From Candidatus Competibacteraceae bacterium (GTDB taxonomy: Bacteria; Pseudomonadota; Gammaproteobacteria; Competibacterales; JAHEDQ01), in assembly GCA_024641125.1 (NCBI GenBank), contig JAHEDQ010000013.1, positions 1 through 38,682 of the forward strand: DNA of 38,682 bases, written 5' to 3'. Each line of letters starts with the position of its first letter. Positions within the stretch are counted from its first letter, which is position 1. Positions 18,109 to 27,632 of the stretch are shown here, in pieces. Below the pieces are notes generated by a model, which saw only the letters and a program-made list of their open reading frames with translations, was not told where the DNA came from and searched no databases. Both the position numbers and the translations under genes were made by a program.

Positions 18109-19007
18109 ACGGCCACACCCTGCGACTTGGTTTCGCTTCACGATGGCGTGACTATCTGGAGCTGACCAAACCCAAGGTGGTTTCGTTGATCACTTTTACC
18201 GCGATGGTTGGGATGTTCCTTGCGCGCCCGGTGATGGTGCCCTGGGCGGTTCTGGTGTTCGGCTCGCTCGGTATCACCCTGGTCGCAGGGGCTGCTGCGG
18301 CAATCAATCATCTGGTTGATCAGCGTATCGACACCATCATGGCCCGTACCCGGCGCCGGCCGCTACCCACAGGGCAATTGGATGGTCGTCGGGCTCTGAT
18401 CTTCGCCATTGGGCTGTGCGCAGCCGGCAGCGCATTTCTGGTTGCCTTCACCAACCTGCTGACCGCACTGCTGACCTTTGGCTCACTGATTGGATACGCG
18501 GTGGTCTACACCATGTACCTCAAGCGGGCTACGCCCCAGAATATCGTCATCGGTGGGGCGGCGGGCGCCGCCCCACCGTTGCTGGGCTGGGTGGCGGTAA
18601 CAGGACAGATTGAACCCGGCGCAATGCTGCTGTTTCTGATCATTTTTGTCTGGACCCCGCCCCATTTCTGGGCCTTGGCGATCCACCGCAGGGATGACTA
18701 CGCCAAAGCCGATATTCCTATGCTGCCGGTCACGCACGGGATCGCCTACACCCGTCTGCAGATCCTCCTTTACACCGTGATGCTGGCGGCGGTGACACTG
18801 TTGCCTTTCGCCATTGGTATGAGCGGCCCGCTCTACTTGGCGGCCGCGGTGTTGCTCAACTTCCGCTTTATCTGGCTCGCCGTTGGCCTCTATCGGGGGC
18901 CGGATAATCGGCTGGCGATGCCGATATTTCTTTACTCCATCACCTATCTGTTCGCGTTGTTCGCCGCCCTGATGGCCGACCACTATCTCGTCAGTGTGCT
19001 GAGTTAA
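18105..19007 (+). CDS. ctaB: Protoheme IX farnesyltransferase (heme O synthase)
   Basis: Adds the farnesyl tail to heme B, producing heme O, the substrate of CtaA. 300 residues, about nine membrane helices, UbiA prenyltransferase family. The two Asp-rich regions are visible: [26 protein letters not shown] (around residues 64-85) and [16 protein letters not shown] (around 196-210). [19 protein letters not shown] at the N-terminus is typical. ATGA overlap with ctaA. It ends the cox cluster; ccoN begins 176 bp later. Also called cyoE. Confidence 0.97.
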   Translation: MNGHTLRLGFASRWRDYLELTKPKVVSLITFTAMVGMFLARPVMVPWAVLVFGSLGITLVAGAAAAINHLVDQRIDTIMARTRRRPLPTGQLDGRRALIFAIGLCAAGSAFLVAFTNLLTALLTFGSLIGYAVVYTMYLKRATPQNIVIGGAAGAAPPLLGWVAVTGQIEPGAMLLFLIIFVWTPPHFWALAIHRRDDYAKADIPMLPVTHGIAYTRLQILLYTVMLAAVTLLPFAIGMSGPLYLAAAVLLNFRFIWLAVGLYRGPDNRLAMPIFLYSITYLFALFAALMADHYLVSVLS

Positions 19008-19048
19008 GCGCGTTTCGGTCATTTCTACCGAGCAGACTCCTTGGGCTG

Positions 19049-19073
19049 GATTATGTTGCGACACAGCATAATC
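19049..19073. promoter_or_regulatory. Inverted repeat upstream of ccoN
   Basis: GATTATGTTG (19049-19058) and CAGCATAATC (19064-19073) form ten-base arms with a single wobble pair around a five-base centre. It lies 111 bp before the ccoN start in the 176-bp ctaB-ccoN gap, a sensible place for a regulator of the cbb3 operon. It does not match the FNR/Anr consensus (TTGAT-N4-ATCAA). No terminator-like T-run follows. Confidence 0.45.
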
Positions 19074-19183
19074 AAAGTCTAATATGCGCCGAGTGGGACG
19101 AACCCAGGACAACGGATGCGGTCTGACCTACATCCGCAGTCGCTAGCCCGGTTATCGGACGGACGTATCAGGGAGACCGAAGT

Positions 19184-20635
19184 ATGGCGCATGCAACTGC
19201 TACAGCGACGCAGCAGTACAACTACGATATCGTCCGGAAATTCGCAATCATGTCCGTGGTTTGGGGCGTGTTGGGAATGAGCGCCGGTGTGTACATTGCC
19301 AGCGAACTGGCCTGGCCATTTCTCAATTTTGATATTCCGCACATCAGCTTTGGCCGCCTAAGGCCGGTCCATACCACCCTGGTGATATTCGGCTTCGGCG
19401 GCAGCGCATTGTTCGCCACCTCCTACTATGTCGTGCAGCGGACGTGTCAGACGCGGCTGTATGGCGATAGGCTCGCGGAGTTGACATTCTGGGGTTGGCA
19501 GGCGGCGGTGGGGCTGGGTGCCATAAGCTATATGTTCGGCATCACCCAGGCGCGCGAGTATGCCGAGTTCGAATGGCCGATCGATCTTCTGATCACAGTG
19601 GTCTGGGTCTGCTATTTCTGGGTTTACACCATGACGTTGAGGCTTCGTTCCCAGCCTCATATCTATGTGGCAAACTGGTTTTTCATGGCCTTTATTCTGG
19701 CCACCGCCCTGTTGCACATTTTCAACAACCTGGCCGTTCCGGTCAGCCTTACCGGGTTCAAGTCCTACAGCCTGTTCTCAGGTGTCCAGGATGCTATGAC
19801 CCAATGGTGGTACGGACACAACGCGGTCGGCTTTTTCCTCACTGCGGCCTTTCTCGGCATGATGTACTACTTCGTGCCCAAGCAGGCAGGGCGGCCGGTG
19901 TACTCCTATCGCCTGTCCATCATCCATTTCTGGGCGCTGATTTTCCTCTACATGTGGGTGGGCGCGCATCATCTGCATTGGACCGCGCTGCCGGACTGGG
20001 TCTCGACCCTGGCCGCCACCTTCTCGGTCATGTTGCTGCTGCCGTCATGGGGTGGAATGATCAACGGCATCATGACCCTGTCCGGGGCCTGGGATAAGCT
20101 CCGATCCGACCCCATTATGCTGTTTCTGATTACTTCCCTTTCGTTTTACGGTATGTCCACCTTTGAAGGTCCGTTGATGTCGCTCAAGAGTGTGAACGCT
20201 CTGTCGCACTACACTGACTGGACCATCGGTCATGTCCACTCAGGCGCCCTGGGCTGGGTGGCGATGGTGACTTTCGGTTCTTTCTATCATCTGTTTCCGC
20301 GCTTGTTCGACGCCAAGCTCTACAGCCAGAAACTGGTGTACGTGCATTTCTTTCTGGCGACCGTGGGCATTGTCCTGTACATCACGGCCATGTGGGTGGC
20401 CGGCATCGGCCAGGGGCTCATGCTCAGGGGGTTCGATGAATACGGCAACCTGGCTTTTACCTTTATCGAGACCGTGAGCTTTCTGCATACGCCTTACGTC
20501 TGGCGAGCCATCGGTGGTGCCCTGTTCGTCCTCGGGCTGCTGGTGATGGTTTACAACCTGATCATGACTTCGGTGTCGGCGCGCCGACACAGTGCCGCAA
20601 TCGAGGCCAAGCTCGCTGCCAAGATGGCGGGTTGA
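19184..20635 (+). CDS. ccoN: cbb3-type cytochrome c oxidase subunit I
   Basis: Catalytic subunit of the high-affinity C-type heme-copper oxidase used at low oxygen. 483 residues with 12 or more membrane helices, a normal CcoN length. Visible family blocks: [20 protein letters not shown] (about 50-69, heme b ligand His), [26 protein letters not shown] (CuB His and the helix-7 Tyr), [15 protein letters not shown] (about 258-272, CuB His pair) and [20 protein letters not shown] (about 342-361, heme ligands). The start follows GGGAG at the usual distance. It is the first gene of the ccoNOQP-GHIS cluster. Confidence 0.98.
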   Translation: MAHATATATQQYNYDIVRKFAIMSVVWGVLGMSAGVYIASELAWPFLNFDIPHISFGRLRPVHTTLVIFGFGGSALFATSYYVVQRTCQTRLYGDRLAELTFWGWQAAVGLGAISYMFGITQAREYAEFEWPIDLLITVVWVCYFWVYTMTLRLRSQPHIYVANWFFMAFILATALLHIFNNLAVPVSLTGFKSYSLFSGVQDAMTQWWYGHNAVGFFLTAAFLGMMYYFVPKQAGRPVYSYRLSIIHFWALIFLYMWVGAHHLHWTALPDWVSTLAATFSVMLLLPSWGGMINGIMTLSGAWDKLRSDPIMLFLITSLSFYGMSTFEGPLMSLKSVNALSHYTDWTIGHVHSGALGWVAMVTFGSFYHLFPRLFDAKLYSQKLVYVHFFLATVGIVLYITAMWVAGIGQGLMLRGFDEYGNLAFTFIETVSFLHTPYVWRAIGGALFVLGLLVMVYNLIMTSVSARRHSAAIEAKLAAKMAG

Positions 20636-20664
20636 AGACAGCCGTCCGCTGAACGGAGAAAAGC

Positions 20665-21399
20665 ATGAGGCACGAGCAAATCGAGACCAATTCCGGACTG
20701 CTGATCGCCCTCACATTGGTGGTGATCAGCATCGGTGGTTTGGTGGAGATCGTTCCCTTGTTCTACATCGAGGAGACGATCGAGGAAGTCGAAGGTGTGC
20801 GTCCCTATACGCCATTGGAACTGTTGGGCAAGGACATCTATCAGCGCGAGGGCTGTTACCTCTGTCATTCTCAGATGATTCGTCCGTTCCGGGACGAGTG
20901 GCTGCGCTACGGCCACTACTCCCTGGCCGCCGAGTCCCGGTACGACCATCCCTTCCAGTGGGGTTCAAAGCGGACCGGGCCGGACCTGGCCCGTCTGGGC
21001 GGCAAGTACTCCGATGCCTGGCACGTGCAGCACCTCACCGCACCCCGTTCCGTGGTGCCCGAGTCGATCATGCCGAACTACCCCTGGCTGCTCGAGAACG
21101 ACCTGGACTACAGCGATGTCGCCGATCGAATGCGGGCTCTGCGTAAGGTGGGCGTGCCCTACTCCGCAACCGACGAGGGTTACCGGGCCAATGTGGAGCG
21201 TCATGGACCGGAACTGGCCGATCAGCTTGATATCGCCCAGGCCGAGGACAGCCTCCTGGCCCAGGCCAAGTCCGCCAACTTCGACGGCCTGGCTGGCCGC
21301 ATTACGGAGATGGAAGCCTTGGTGGCCTATCTCCAAGTGCTGGGCACCATGGTGGATTTCAGCCAGTACGATGAGGGCTACTTCGCCGAGTTCCGTTGA
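20665..21399 (+). CDS. ccoO: cbb3-type cytochrome c oxidase subunit II (monoheme c)
   Basis: Membrane-anchored monoheme cytochrome c that relays electrons from CcoP to CcoN. 244 residues: an N-terminal helix (about 10-30, [22 protein letters not shown]), then [24 protein letters not shown] with heme c ligands C64, C67, H68, and the conserved [11 protein letters not shown] and [13 protein letters not shown] segments. Distal Met candidates are in [10 protein letters not shown]. Located 29 bp after ccoN with GGAG ahead of ATG. Confidence 0.98.
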   Translation: MRHEQIETNSGLLIALTLVVISIGGLVEIVPLFYIEETIEEVEGVRPYTPLELLGKDIYQREGCYLCHSQMIRPFRDEWLRYGHYSLAAESRYDHPFQWGSKRTGPDLARLGGKYSDAWHVQHLTAPRSVVPESIMPNYPWLLENDLDYSDVADRMRALRKVGVPYSATDEGYRANVERHGPELADQLDIAQAEDSLLAQAKSANFDGLAGRITEMEALVAYLQVLGTMVDFSQYDEGYFAEFR

Positions 21400-21411
21400 G
21401 GGCGTGCCTGC

Positions 21412-21594
21412 ATGGCTGAGTTCATTTTCGTAAACGGCCGCACCATCATGCTGGTGGTGTTCTTCTTGGCCTTTCTGGGGATCTTGATTTACCTGTTCGG
21501 GAATCGGCGACGAGGGCAGAGACTGGAGTCCTACCGTGATATCCCGTTGCAAGACGACGAGCCTGACACGCCCAGGGTGAAACACGATGAGTGA
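21412..21594 (+). CDS. ccoQ: cbb3 oxidase small subunit CcoQ
   Basis: 60-residue single-helix subunit that stabilises the cbb3 complex. One hydrophobic segment (about 10-30, TIMLVVFFLAFLGILIYLFG) followed by RRRGQRLESYRDIPLQDDE, the usual CcoQ tail. Its 3' end overlaps ccoP by eight bases, and it lies between ccoO and ccoP as in most cco operons. Confidence 0.93.
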   Translation: MAEFIFVNGRTIMLVVFFLAFLGILIYLFGNRRRGQRLESYRDIPLQDDEPDTPRVKHDE

Positions 21595-22522
21595 TCAGAA
21601 CAAGGTCAAGCCCACCGCTCCGGCGGTACAGACCACCGGCCACGCCTGGGATGGCGACCTCCAGGAGTACAACAATCCATTGCCCAGGTGGTGGCTGTGG
21701 TCGTTCTACGGCACGGTGGTGTTTGCGGTACTGTACTGGTTCATGTTCCCGGCCTGGCCGGTGGGTGACGGTTGGACCCGCGGCGTAACGACCGCATCCG
21801 TCATCGAGCAAGGGCAGACGGTTGATCGGCCCTGGAATACGCGCTACCAACTCATCGCCGAGATGCAAACCGGCGATGCCGCTCTGCGCCAACGGGCGTA
21901 TGCCGAACAGATTTCCTCGGCCAGCTTTCAGGAAATTCTGGACAATCCTGAGATGATGGCGTTTGCGCGCTCGGTGGGCCGGGGGCTTTTTGGTGACAAC
22001 TGCGCGGCCTGTCACGGCAGTGGTGGCCAAGGCGTGGTCGGCTTGTTTCCAAACCTGGCTGACGACGCCTGGCTCTGGGGCGGCACGCCGGAGCGGATTC
22101 ACGAAACCCTGATCCAGGGTCGAAACGGTTACATGCCCGCGTTTGGCGGTGTCTTGAACCCGTCCCAGCTCACCGACGTTTCCGAGTATGTGCTCAGCCT
22201 GTCGGGTCTGACTCAACCGGGTGAAGCGGTGGAGCCGGGACGCGAGATTTTTCAGGGCCCGATCGGGGGCTGCTACACTTGCCACACGCCCGAGGGTACC
22301 GGGCTGCAATCGCTGGGTTCGGCCAACCTGACGGACGCGATCTGGACTTTGGTTGACCTGCCCGCCGAGGCTTCGACCGAGGCCAAGCGTGACGCCTTGT
22401 CCGCCTTCATCGCCAAGGGTGTACAAGGCAATCGGGTGATGCCGGGCTGGAGCGATCGACTGTCGCCTACGGATCTGAAGCTGCTGGCGGTATACACCCA
22501 TCAGCTTGGCGGGGGGCAGTAG
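21587..22522 (+). CDS. ccoP: cbb3-type cytochrome c oxidase subunit III (diheme c)
   Basis: Electron-entry diheme subunit. 311 residues: N-terminal TTGHAWDGDLQEYNNPLPRWW, typical of CcoP, a membrane helix at about 43-62 (YGTVVFAVLYWFMFPAW), and two cytochrome c domains with heme motifs CAACH (C139, C142, H143) and CYTCH (C229, C232, H233). Each domain ends with a candidate axial Met (GYMPAFGG and NRVMPGWSD). It starts within ccoQ and ends 18 bp before ccoG. Confidence 0.97.
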   Translation: MSDQNKVKPTAPAVQTTGHAWDGDLQEYNNPLPRWWLWSFYGTVVFAVLYWFMFPAWPVGDGWTRGVTTASVIEQGQTVDRPWNTRYQLIAEMQTGDAALRQRAYAEQISSASFQEILDNPEMMAFARSVGRGLFGDNCAACHGSGGQGVVGLFPNLADDAWLWGGTPERIHETLIQGRNGYMPAFGGVLNPSQLTDVSEYVLSLSGLTQPGEAVEPGREIFQGPIGGCYTCHTPEGTGLQSLGSANLTDAIWTLVDLPAEASTEAKRDALSAFIAKGVQGNRVMPGWSDRLSPTDLKLLAVYTHQLGGGQ

Positions 22523-22540
22523 GCGATCGCTAAGCCTCTG

Positions 22541-23944
22541 ATGGCAGACGTCCAGGAAGCCCAACTCTATCAGCGGCGCATTCCGATCTATCCCCGATCG
22601 GTCAAGGGGCGTTTCCGACGCCTGAAGTACGCCGTTCTCGCGCTGGCCTATGGGGTCTACTTCGTTTTGCCCTGGATCCGCTGGGATCGCCCCAACGCAC
22701 CGGATCAGGCCGTCTTGTTCGATATCGCCGGTCGGCGCTTCTATCTCTTTGGCCTGGTGGTGGATGCAATGGACATCTTCTGGCTGGCCGGCCTGCTGGT
22801 GATTGCGGCCATGTTGCTGTTCATGGTAACCGGGATCGCGGGGCGGGCGTTTTGTGGCTATTTCTGTTTTCAGACTCTGTGGACCGATGTATTCGTCCTG
22901 GTGGAGCGTCTGGTCCAGGGGGAGCGCCCAAAACGAATGCGGCTTGCCCGCATGTCCTGGAATCCGGAGAAAGTCCTCAAGCTTGGATTGACCTGGCTGC
23001 TCTGGATTGTGGTCGCGTTCGTCACCGGTTTGACGTTTACCCTGTACTGGCAGAACGCGCCCGATCTGGTGGTGGATTGGTTTACCGGGCGGGCACCCTT
23101 CCCCGCCTATGCCACCACACTGTTCCTGACCACTACGACACTGGTGTTTGCAGGGCTGGCTCGCGAGCAAGTCTGCACCTACATGTGCCCCTATGCTCGC
23201 TTCCAGAGCGCCATGTTCGATCGGGACACATTAATTATTGCCTATGACCGGAGTCGCGGCGAAGGTCGGGATGGGCGCCACCCGTTGGGGCATGGCTACA
23301 AGTCCCGTGCGGAACGGGCGCAGCAGGGAACGGGGGATTGCATCGACTGCGGATACTGCGTGCAGGTTTGCCCTACCGGTATAGACATTCGCAACGGTCT
23401 ACAACTCCAGTGCATTTCCTGCGGCCTGTGCGTCGATGCCTGTGACACCATCATGGACCGCCTGCACTGGCCGCGGGGGCTCATTCGGTACACCTCAGAA
23501 AATGCAGATGCCGGCAAACCGACCCGGCTGATGAAACCTAAGACCATAGGCTATGGGCTGGTGGTGACGGCGGCGATCGCGCTATTGGCCTGGAGCGTAG
23601 CGACCCGGCAGAGCCTGGTGGTCACTGTCGAGCAGTTGCGTCAACCCCTTGCGGTGACCTTGTCCGACGGGCGAATTCAGAACCGCTACGAAGTGAAACT
23701 GAATAACAAGGGAACCGAGCCGCTGCGTATCCACATTCACATAGAGGGTCTGGATGGCGCGCAATTGGACCTCGGCAATTTCGACTCTGTTACCGTTGAA
23801 GGCGGGCAGCGTCTGCGACTGGTGGCCAGCGTTCGTCGGCCGGCAGCGGGTGCCGTCGGCCAGCAGCACTTTGAGTTCGTTGCCCGCAGCGAGGGTGCGG
23901 ACCTGTCCGAGCAACGGCGTCAGGCCACCTTTTATCTGCCTTGA
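22541..23944 (+). CDS. ccoG: CcoG (RdxA/FixG) copper reductase for cbb3 assembly
   Basis: Membrane iron-sulfur protein known in Rhodobacter to reduce Cu(II) for cbb3 assembly. 467 residues with about five membrane helices; cysteine motifs GRAFCGYFCFQTLW (about 105) and CTYMCPYARFQ (about 212) in the membrane part; two [4Fe-4S] motifs CIDCGYCVQVCP (about 267-278) and CISCGLCVDACD (about 290-301); and a C-terminal periplasmic Ig-like domain (about 370-467). The ATG at 22541 has only a weak ribosome binding site, but the YQRRIPIYPRSVKGRFR start matches the family. Confidence 0.95.
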   Translation: MADVQEAQLYQRRIPIYPRSVKGRFRRLKYAVLALAYGVYFVLPWIRWDRPNAPDQAVLFDIAGRRFYLFGLVVDAMDIFWLAGLLVIAAMLLFMVTGIAGRAFCGYFCFQTLWTDVFVLVERLVQGERPKRMRLARMSWNPEKVLKLGLTWLLWIVVAFVTGLTFTLYWQNAPDLVVDWFTGRAPFPAYATTLFLTTTTLVFAGLAREQVCTYMCPYARFQSAMFDRDTLIIAYDRSRGEGRDGRHPLGHGYKSRAERAQQGTGDCIDCGYCVQVCPTGIDIRNGLQLQCISCGLCVDACDTIMDRLHWPRGLIRYTSENADAGKPTRLMKPKTIGYGLVVTAAIALLAWSVATRQSLVVTVEQLRQPLAVTLSDGRIQNRYEVKLNNKGTEPLRIHIHIEGLDGAQLDLGNFDSVTVEGGQRLRLVASVRRPAAGAVGQQHFEFVARSEGADLSEQRRQATFYLP

Positions 23945-23999
23945 TCGTCCGTGCCCGGTACGAACGGCCGTGGCGGGGCATTTGCCCGATGAGCAACAC

Positions 24000-24794
24000 A
24001 TGAACAATTTGCTACTGAGTTTAGGCGTCGGTATCGCGCTGATCGTGACTGCCAATTTTGTCCTCGGACGATGGTTGGGTGCGCGGCGAGGCGCGGTGTT
24101 CGTGTTTGGCCTGACTGTGCTGATATACGGGCTTTTTGCGCTCCTGTTTTGGCCGGGCGGCGACGTGTTCGCAATACACATGGCCTTGTTCCTGACCGTC
24201 AGCCTGATGTTCGGCCTGCTCCGGGATGGTGTCGACAAGACCACCGGGTCTGCCTGGGGACCGGCGATTATTGTCTTGTTCTTTGCCCTGGTGGTTGCAG
24301 TCGATACTGTGTTTGTGCTGGTCTCGGAGTCCGGCCTGTCCAGCGGTCTGGCGCGGGCGTTGTTGCCGTCTCCCATGGGCGCCGAGCAGATCACATCGTC
24401 GTTTCCCGGCACCGTGGTACCGGGTATGGCGCGACGCGATGCACTGTATGAACGCCATATTGAGAAAATCGAATCACAACGCAGTCGCGGCTGGGAAGTC
24501 CGCAAGGGATGGTTGTCCCAACCCGTGGTCGGACACCCCGCGGTGTTTCAGATTGCGGTCACCGACCGGGCCGGGCGCCCGGTGGCTGGGGCCGACGTGG
24601 CCGGAGATTTTATGCGGCCATCGGACCGAACCGCGGATCAGGCTTTTACCATGTTGGAGACCGAGCGCGGTATCTACCGGGCCAGTCTGGTTCTGCCGGC
24701 ACCCGGCGCCTGGAATCTGTTGCTGCGCATCCGGCGTTCCGAGGACCTGCACGAACTGCGCGGTCTGACCACCGTGGCGGATGCCGGCAGCTGA
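24000..24794 (+). CDS. ccoH: FixH/CcoH family protein with extra N-terminal membrane segments
   Basis: Assembly factor of the cbb3 oxidase. 264 residues, longer than the usual 150-180. Residues about 150-260 match the FixH periplasmic domain: ARRDALYERHIEKIESQRSRGW, then VTDRAGRPVAGADVAGDF and ERGIYRASLVLPAPGAWNLLLRIRR. The anchor expected for FixH is the fourth helix (about 98-116, GPAIIVLFFALVVAVDTVFVL). Three further hydrophobic segments precede it (about 4-20, 32-52 and 60-75) and are not usual for the family. Start ATG at 24000 lies 55 bp after ccoG; an upstream in-frame start within ccoG (23754) is not credible. Confidence 0.85.
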   Translation: MNNLLLSLGVGIALIVTANFVLGRWLGARRGAVFVFGLTVLIYGLFALLFWPGGDVFAIHMALFLTVSLMFGLLRDGVDKTTGSAWGPAIIVLFFALVVAVDTVFVLVSESGLSSGLARALLPSPMGAEQITSSFPGTVVPGMARRDALYERHIEKIESQRSRGWEVRKGWLSQPVVGHPAVFQIAVTDRAGRPVAGADVAGDFMRPSDRTADQAFTMLETERGIYRASLVLPAPGAWNLLLRIRRSEDLHELRGLTTVADAGS

Positions 24795-24796
24795 CC

Positions 24797-27304
24797 ATGG
24801 GCGATTCAGCCGATGCAATGGACACGGCTTTGCCGTCCCACGCCAACTGTTTTCATTGCGGCCTTCCGGTGCCCTCGGGCCTGAACCTGGCGGTTCGGAT
24901 CGAGGGCATCGACCAGCCCATGTGTTGCCATGGTTGCCAGGCGGTTGCCGCGGCCATCGTCGATGCGGGCTTACACAGTTTCTATGCGCACCGGGTAGCG
25001 CCTTCGCGTCGAGCCGAGGATCTGATCCCCGCCGAACTGGAACAACTCGCACTCTATGATCGGGATGATCTGCAGAAAAGCTTTGTCCACCGGCAGAGCG
25101 ATTCCGTCCGCGAGGCGTCTTTGATGCTGGAAGGGATCGTGTGTGCGGCATGCGTGTGGCTCAACGAGCGCCATGTCAATGCGCTTCCGGGGGTGATCGA
25201 GTTTCGGGTCAATTACTCGACCCACCGGGCGCGATTGAAGTGGGACAACGACGTCATACCATTGAGTCGTGTCCTCGAGGCCATCGCCGCTATCGGCTAT
25301 GTGGCCCATCCTTTCGACCCCGGCCGGCAGGAGGTCATTCAGCGGCGTGAGCGCTCCGCCGCCCTGCGCCGGCTTGCGGTGGCGGGGCTGGGGGCCATGC
25401 AGGTCATGATGTTGGCGGTGGCGCTGTATGCCGGCGACCACTACGGGATGGATCAGGACATCCGTGGTTTTCTGCGTTGGATGAGCCTGATCATCAGTCT
25501 GCCCGTCGTGCTCTATTCGGCGCGCGTCTTTTTCTCTGCCGCCTGGCGTGATCTCAGGCGCCACCGGTTCGGCATGGATGTGCCGGTCTCCCTGGCGATT
25601 GCCCTGGCTTTTTTCGCCAGCGTCTGGGCCACGGTTGCGGGCACCGGCGCGGTGTACTTCGATTCGGTCACCATGTTCACCTTCTTTCTGCTCGCCGGGC
25701 GATTCCTGGAAATGGGTGCACGACATCGGGTCGGGCAGGTATCGGAGGAACTGGTGCGGCTACTGCCCGAGATGGCCACTCGAATTGGTGCAGGCGAGAC
25801 CCGCCCGGTTCCGGTGTTGGAGCTTGAGATCGGCGATTGGGTGCGGGTGCGACCCGGCGACACGGTGCCCGCTGACGGACGCGTACTGGAAGGTTTCAGC
25901 AGTGTCGACGAGTCACTGCTGACCGGCGAGAGCCTGCCGCTGCGTTGCGCGCCAGGATCCGATGTCGTCGGTGGTGCGGTCAATGTGGAGAGCCCGTTGG
26001 TGGTTGAAGTGACCGCCGTCGGTGGTGACACCGTCTTGTCCTCCATAGTGCGTTTGCTGGATCGCGCCCAGAGCGAGAAACCGAGAATCGCGGCATTGGC
26101 AGATCGAATCGCCGGCTGGTTCGTCGCCGTGGTTTTGCTTTTGGCGGCGGCCGTGTTCGGATGGTGGTGGGTGCACCAACCGGCCGATGCGCTGAGGGTT
26201 ACCCTGTCGGTGCTGGTGGTCACCTGTCCCTGTGCCCTGTCCCTGGCCACCCCCGCTGCCATGACCGCCGCCACCGGACAGCTTACCCGCTTGGGATTGC
26301 TTACCACCCGGGGCCATGCGCTTGAGACGCTGGCGCGGGCCACTCACCTGGTGCTCGACAAGACCGGTACGCTGACCTATGGGCGTCTGCGGCTGGCCGC
26401 TATCGAAACCCTTGGGCGGATGCCGGAGGAGTCGTGTCTGGCGATCGCGGCGGGGCTGGAGACGGGGTCCGAGCATCCGGTCGGACGCGCTCTGCGAGAT
26501 GCGTCGGGGGAAACCTTGGCCCCGGTGGTTCGTATTCAGAACACACCCGGTCAGGGGGTGAGTGGGGAACTCGATGGACAGCGGTATCGACTCGGAACGG
26601 AAACCTTCGCCCGATCCGCGAGCGCAGTTGAGACCGACCTGGACGGTGATCAAGCCGGCCGGGTGTGGCTGGCGGACGATGCTGGCGTGCTGGCCCGGTT
26701 TGAGTTCGACGACACGGTGCGTGAGGATGCGGCCGCTGCCATTGTTCAGTTGCAGGATTTGGGGCTCCGCGTCTGTCTGCTGAGCGGAGATGGCCCCCTG
26801 CGTGTCGAGCGTGTCGCCCGGTCGGTGGGCATAGCCGAAAGCAGCGGTGGGCTGTTGCCAGAAGACAAACTGGCCCGGGTGAGGGCGCTGCAGCGTGAGG
26901 GTGGGGTGGTGGCTATGGTCGGTGACGGTATCAACGACGCTCCGGTGTTGGCCGCTGCGCAGGTCTCCATCGCCATGGGCAGTGGCAGTCAGTTGGCCCA
27001 TGCCAGTGCCGACATGATCCTCCTTTCCGAACGCCTTGCCCATTTGCCCCAGGGTGTGCGTACCGCGCGCAAGACCCTCGCCGTCATCCGCCAGAATCTG
27101 ATCTGGGCGCTGGGTTACAATGCGCTCGCGCTGCCCTTGGCTGCGGCGGGATGGATTCAGCCCTGGATGGCCGCCATTGGCATGTCGCTGAGCTCGCTCT
27201 TGGTGGTGCTTAATGCGCTGCGACTCAAGGCCGCGCCCGCCCACGACATCTATCCCAAGGGTGAACCACGTCGCCCGGAAACCCGGACCGGCATGTTAGG
27301 GTAG
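24797..27304 (+). CDS. ccoI: Copper-translocating P1B-type ATPase CcoI
   Basis: Exports Cu(I) for delivery to cbb3 oxidase. 835 residues from ATG 24797, two bases after ccoH. The N-terminus has the CcoI-specific cysteine block CFHCGLPVP and MCCHGCQAV, then a heavy-metal-associated domain with GIVCAACVW (about 115-124). P-type core: TGES in the actuator domain, transport motif TCPCALSLA (CPC 477-479), phosphorylation motif DKTGTLT (Asp 521), SEHPVG, and GDGIND (709-714). Eight helices expected. The start is set by ribosomal context and by the HCGLPVP block; the frame is open 96 codons upstream across ccoH. Confidence 0.96.
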   Translation: MGDSADAMDTALPSHANCFHCGLPVPSGLNLAVRIEGIDQPMCCHGCQAVAAAIVDAGLHSFYAHRVAPSRRAEDLIPAELEQLALYDRDDLQKSFVHRQSDSVREASLMLEGIVCAACVWLNERHVNALPGVIEFRVNYSTHRARLKWDNDVIPLSRVLEAIAAIGYVAHPFDPGRQEVIQRRERSAALRRLAVAGLGAMQVMMLAVALYAGDHYGMDQDIRGFLRWMSLIISLPVVLYSARVFFSAAWRDLRRHRFGMDVPVSLAIALAFFASVWATVAGTGAVYFDSVTMFTFFLLAGRFLEMGARHRVGQVSEELVRLLPEMATRIGAGETRPVPVLELEIGDWVRVRPGDTVPADGRVLEGFSSVDESLLTGESLPLRCAPGSDVVGGAVNVESPLVVEVTAVGGDTVLSSIVRLLDRAQSEKPRIAALADRIAGWFVAVVLLLAAAVFGWWWVHQPADALRVTLSVLVVTCPCALSLATPAAMTAATGQLTRLGLLTTRGHALETLARATHLVLDKTGTLTYGRLRLAAIETLGRMPEESCLAIAAGLETGSEHPVGRALRDASGETLAPVVRIQNTPGQGVSGELDGQRYRLGTETFARSASAVETDLDGDQAGRVWLADDAGVLARFEFDDTVREDAAAAIVQLQDLGLRVCLLSGDGPLRVERVARSVGIAESSGGLLPEDKLARVRALQREGGVVAMVGDGINDAPVLAAAQVSIAMGSGSQLAHASADMILLSERLAHLPQGVRTARKTLAVIRQNLIWALGYNALALPLAAAGWIQPWMAAIGMSLSSLLVVLNALRLKAAPAHDIYPKGEPRRPETRTGMLG

Positions 27305-27372
27305 GGAAACGCAGGTTCTAAACGCCCCATGTGAAACGCCCGCAATCGACCCAGGCGCAGGAATGCAACCAC

Positions 27373-27567
27373 GTGACCATTTTGTATCTTTTGATCCCCC
27401 TGGCCCTGATCATCATGGCCCTGGCCATCGCGTTTTTTCTTTGGTCGGTCAAGAGTGGTCAGTATGACGATTTGGAAGGGCCGGCTTACCGGATTCTGAT
27501 GGATGACGATGACCCGCGTATCCCCCGCCCGGACGGAGATCCGCCTCTGAAAAAGCCGGGTGAGTAA
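27373..27567 (+). CDS. ccoS: cbb3 oxidase maturation protein CcoS
   Basis: Small single-helix protein needed for cofactor insertion into the cbb3 oxidase. 64 residues from GTG 27373: TILYLLIPLALIIMALAIAFFLWSVKSGQYDDLEGPAYRIL is the family pattern (helix, then FWSVKSGQ-DDLEGPA). An in-frame GTG at 27331 would add 14 residues that do not resemble the family, so the later start is preferred; AGGA lies about 12 bases upstream. The acidic, proline-rich tail (DDDDPRIPRPDGDPP) is common in CcoS. Confidence 0.93.
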   Translation: MTILYLLIPLALIIMALAIAFFLWSVKSGQYDDLEGPAYRILMDDDDPRIPRPDGDPPLKKPGE

Positions 27568-27632
27568 AAATGCGGAGGAATAGAAAAATCGAAGGGAATA
27601 AATTAAGCTGCCGCTAATATAGCTGTTGGGAC

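Noticed and set aside
19008-19183. FNR/Anr box before ccoN
   Set aside because: No match to TTGAT-N4-ATCAA was found in the gap; only the separate GATTATG-type inverted repeat is present.
21446-23170. 574-codon minus-strand frame opposite ccoQ, ccoP and ccoG
   Set aside because: Composition is His/Gln/Arg/Gly-rich without family motifs, the usual shadow of high-GC coding DNA; the plus strand holds unmistakable cco genes.
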